Positions 41,775 through 43,875 of a stretch of DNA of 43,875 nt are shown here, piece by piece (positions within the stretch are counted from its first letter, which is position 1; each line of letters begins with the position of its first letter). Under the pieces are notes generated by a model, which ran no database searches, was not told the origin of the DNA, and saw nothing but the letters and a program-made list of their open reading frames with translations. Position numbers and translations under genes: made by a program. This DNA comes from an uncultured Pseudomonadota bacterium (GTDB taxonomy: Bacteria; Pseudomonadota; Gammaproteobacteria; Steroidobacterales; Steroidobacteraceae), in assembly GCA_903885195.1 (NCBI GenBank), contig CAISHQ010000021.1, positions 1-43,875 of the forward strand. The letters are read 5' to 3'.

Positions 41775-42662
41775 ATGAGCCACATCCGCCTCTGTGCCCT
41801 CGTCACCCGCTTTGCCGATGCCCGGGTCGCCGAGAGCGCCACGCAACTCGCCGACCACCTCAGCGCCCGCGGTGTCACGGTGCTCGCCCTTGAAGACGAG
41901 GCCGAGCGCCTGCCCGGCCTGCGCGCGCGCTTCGTGCCTGAAGCGGAGCTCGCGGCCGTCGATCTGATGGTCGCCATCGGAGGCGATGGCACGCTGCTCT
42001 ATGGTGCAGGCCTCGTCGCTCCGCGCGGCACACCCCTGCTCGGCGTCAACCGAGGCCGACTCGGGTTTCTGACAGACGTGATGCCCGAAGACATGCTCGC
42101 CTCCGTCGATGCGGCGCTCGCCGGGCAGTGCAGCCGCGATGAGCGCCCGCTACTCTCGGCCGAGCTTCTCACCGCAGCCGGACAGTCGGCCCGCGGGCTC
42201 GCCCTGAACGACATCGTCATGCAGACCCACCAGAGTGGCCACCTCATCGACTACGAGACCTGGATCAACCAGCGCTTCGTCAACACGCATGGCGGCGATG
42301 GCCTCGTGGTCGCCACGGCCACAGGCTCCACCGCCTATGCGCTCTCCTGCGGTGGCCCCATCGTCGAGCCCGATCTCGATGTGCTCGTGGTCGCGCCGAT
42401 TTGCCCGCACACGCTCTCCGATCGCCCCATCGTGGTGGCGGCCCGCTCGGTCATCGAGGTGCGCCTCACGGATCGGCCTGACTCGAACGCCGAAGTGGTT
42501 TGCGATGGCCGCCCGCTCGGACGCCTCGCCCCCGGCGATCGGCTCACCATCACTGCGGCGCCGCAGCGCATCACGCTGCTGCACCCTGCGGGCTACGACT
42601 ACTACCGACTGCTGCGCAGCAAGCTCAATTGGGGCCGGCGCAGCTTCGACGTGCAGCACTAA
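41775..42662 (+). CDS. nadK: NAD kinase
   Basis: This 295-aa cytosolic enzyme phosphorylates NAD to NADP with ATP or polyphosphate. It carries the GGDGT motif (AIGGDGTLLYGA), the NE/D motif as LND, and the glycine-rich TATGSTAYALSCGGPIV. The ATG at 41775 matches homologues starting just before the RLCALVTRF-like strand; the frame runs upstream to 41721 through the inverted repeat. recN follows 12 bp later. Confidence 0.97.
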   Translation: MSHIRLCALVTRFADARVAESATQLADHLSARGVTVLALEDEAERLPGLRARFVPEAELAAVDLMVAIGGDGTLLYGAGLVAPRGTPLLGVNRGRLGFLTDVMPEDMLASVDAALAGQCSRDERPLLSAELLTAAGQSARGLALNDIVMQTHQSGHLIDYETWINQRFVNTHGGDGLVVATATGSTAYALSCGGPIVEPDLDVLVVAPICPHTLSDRPIVVAARSVIEVRLTDRPDSNAEVVCDGRPLGRLAPGDRLTITAAPQRITLLHPAGYDYYRLLRSKLNWGRRSFDVQH

Positions 42663-42674
42663 AGCACGGCGTCC

Positions 42675-43875
42675 ATGCTCACCCACCTGCACATCCGCGA
42701 TTTCGCGATCATCGATGCGGTCGAGCTCGAACTCGGTCGCGGCCTCTGCGTGCTCACCGGCGAAACCGGCGCAGGCAAGTCCATCCTCGTCGATGCGCTG
42801 CAGCTTGCTGTCGGCGCCCGCGCGGGGAGCGAAGTCATTCGCCACGATGCGGCGCGCGCCGAGGTCACCGCCACCTTCGATCTCACGCAGGCGCCGGCGG
42901 GTCTGCGGGCGCTCTTGGAAGAACAGAGCATCGAGATGGGCGATGAGCTGCTGGTGCGGCGCCTCATCACCCGCGAGGGCAAGTCGCGCGCCTACCTCAA
43001 CGGGCAGGCCGTACCGGTGCAGGTGCTTCGCGAGGTCGGCGAGTGGCTCGCAGAGATCCACGGCCAGCACGAGTTTCAATCTTTGGTGCGCCCGGCTGCA
43101 CAACGCGACCTGCTCGATCGCTACGCCGGCGCCGAAGCGCAGGCTGCAGAAGTCGCGCGATTGCATCGGCTGCGCGTCGAGCGATCCACTGCCCTCGCCG
43201 CCCTCGAGTCGGCCGCCCGCGAGCGGGACGACCGGCTCGATCTGCTCAAGCATCAGGTGCAGGAACTCGAAGCGCTCGCCCTCAAGAGCGGCGAACTTGC
43301 GACGCTCACCGAGGAGCGCACCCGCCTCGCCAACAGCGGGCGCCTCGCCGAAGGTGCGCGCGGCGCGCTGGAGCTGCTCTACGAGGCTGAGGACGCCAAC
43401 GCCCATGCCTTGGCCTCTCGTGCGCTGAGCCTGCTGCGTGCCGCCGGCCAACTCGACCCGAAGCTCGCCGCGCTGCAGCCCTCGCTCGACTCCGCGCTCA
43501 TTAGCCTCGGCGATGCCGCCCAGGAACTCACGCGGTATCTCGATGATCTCGAGGCCGACCCCGTGCGCCAGGCAGAGCTCGAGCAGCGCCTCGCGAGCAT
43601 CGAGGCGCTGGCGCGCAAGCACCGCGTCGTTGCAGAACAATTGCCCGAGAAGATGGCCGAGCTGCAGTCCGAATGGCAGCGTCTCGAGCAACTCGATGCC
43701 AACCTTGCCGCCCTGCAAGGGGAGCTCACGCACGCGGCGAAGGCCTGGCACGGGGCTGCCAGCGCACTCTCCGAGCGGCGCCGCAGCGCCGCCGCCAAGC
43801 TCTCCGCCGACATTACCGCCCGCATGCAAACTCTCGGCATGGCAGGCGGCCGCTTCGCCGTGACGCTGCAGCCCC
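42675..43875 (+). CDS. recN: DNA repair protein RecN, 3'-truncated by window edge
   Basis: About 400 residues are visible of a usual 550-560. RecN is an SMC-like ATPase that acts in double-strand break repair. The N-terminal head begins MLTHLHIRDFAIIDAVELEL with Walker A GETGAGKS at about residues 29-36 and the HGQHEFQSL element. Long coiled-coil arms follow (about residues 155-360). The frame is open to the last base. The start ATG is 12 bp behind nadK with only a poor ribosome-binding site, and no LexA box is seen in the gap. Confidence 0.95.
   Translation, partial: MLTHLHIRDFAIIDAVELELGRGLCVLTGETGAGKSILVDALQLAVGARAGSEVIRHDAARAEVTATFDLTQAPAGLRALLEEQSIEMGDELLVRRLITREGKSRAYLNGQAVPVQVLREVGEWLAEIHGQHEFQSLVRPAAQRDLLDRYAGAEAQAAEVARLHRLRVERSTALAALESAARERDDRLDLLKHQVQELEALALKSGELATLTEERTRLANSGRLAEGARGALELLYEAEDANAHALASRALSLLRAAGQLDPKLAALQPSLDSALISLGDAAQELTRYLDDLEADPVRQAELEQRLASIEALARKHRVVAEQLPEKMAELQSEWQRLEQLDANLAALQGELTHAAKAWHGAASALSERRRSAAAKLSADITARMQTLGMAGGRFAVTLQP

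Overview
The window is a GC-rich chromosomal segment of a proteobacterium, most likely a gammaproteobacterium near Xanthomonadales, Nevskiales or Steroidobacterales. The evidence is gene order: recN/nadK, hrcA-grpE-dnaK-dnaJ-dapB-carA-carB-greA, yhbY, ftsH-folP-glmM-tpiA-secG, tRNA-Leu(GAG), nuoA-N, and an initiator tRNA. This is the conserved gammaproteobacterial housekeeping neighbourhood. I see no insertion sequence, prophage, CRISPR array or plasmid gene, and the family placement is an inference.

Layout. (1) Positions 1-3428, + strand: a DUF885 metallopeptidase-like protein cut by the left edge, a small DUF3311 membrane protein and an SSS-family Na+/solute symporter, joined by 4-bp overlaps. 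(2) Positions 3429-5810: a small tandem and inverted repeat, then a minus-strand operon of an HDOD protein, a TIGR04076-like protein and an aldo/keto reductase. (3) Positions 5899-7772, minus: a DeaD/CsdA-type RNA helicase and an initiator tRNA with its own strong promoter. (4) Positions 7889-10606, +: one secreted 905-aa protein that fuses an M20 metallopeptidase to an imidazolonepropionase-like amidohydrolase. (5) Positions 10578-25025, minus: all 14 separate nuo genes for respiratory complex I. (6) Positions 25114-30477, minus: tRNA-Leu, secG, tpiA, glmM, folP, ftsH. (7) Positions 30627-30923, +: yhbY alone, with rlmE missing from its usual place. (8) Positions 30936-41664, minus: greA, carB, carA (behind an AT-rich promoter region and a structured leader), dapB, dnaJ, dnaK, grpE, hrcA. 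(9) Positions 41775-43875, +: nadK and a recN cut by the right edge.

The minus-strand core links energy conversion (complex I), protein export and quality control (SecG, FtsH), cell-wall and folate precursors (GlmM, DapB, FolP), pyrimidine and arginine precursors (CarAB), transcription fidelity (GreA) and the DnaK chaperone machine. Translational coupling is frequent, with ATGA, GTGA, TTGA or TGATG junctions at many gene borders. Near-consensus heat-shock (sigma-32) promoters precede grpE and dnaK, and no CIRCE operator is visible although hrcA is present.

No intergenic stretch exceeds 300 bases; the longest is the 234 bp before carA. Most of the window is ordinary core genome. The points that most deserve a second look are the M20-amidohydrolase fusion, the HDOD/TIGR04076/aldo-keto reductase operon, the U1-U72 initiator tRNA, the carA leader, the inverted repeats between hrcA and nadK, and the missing rlmE.
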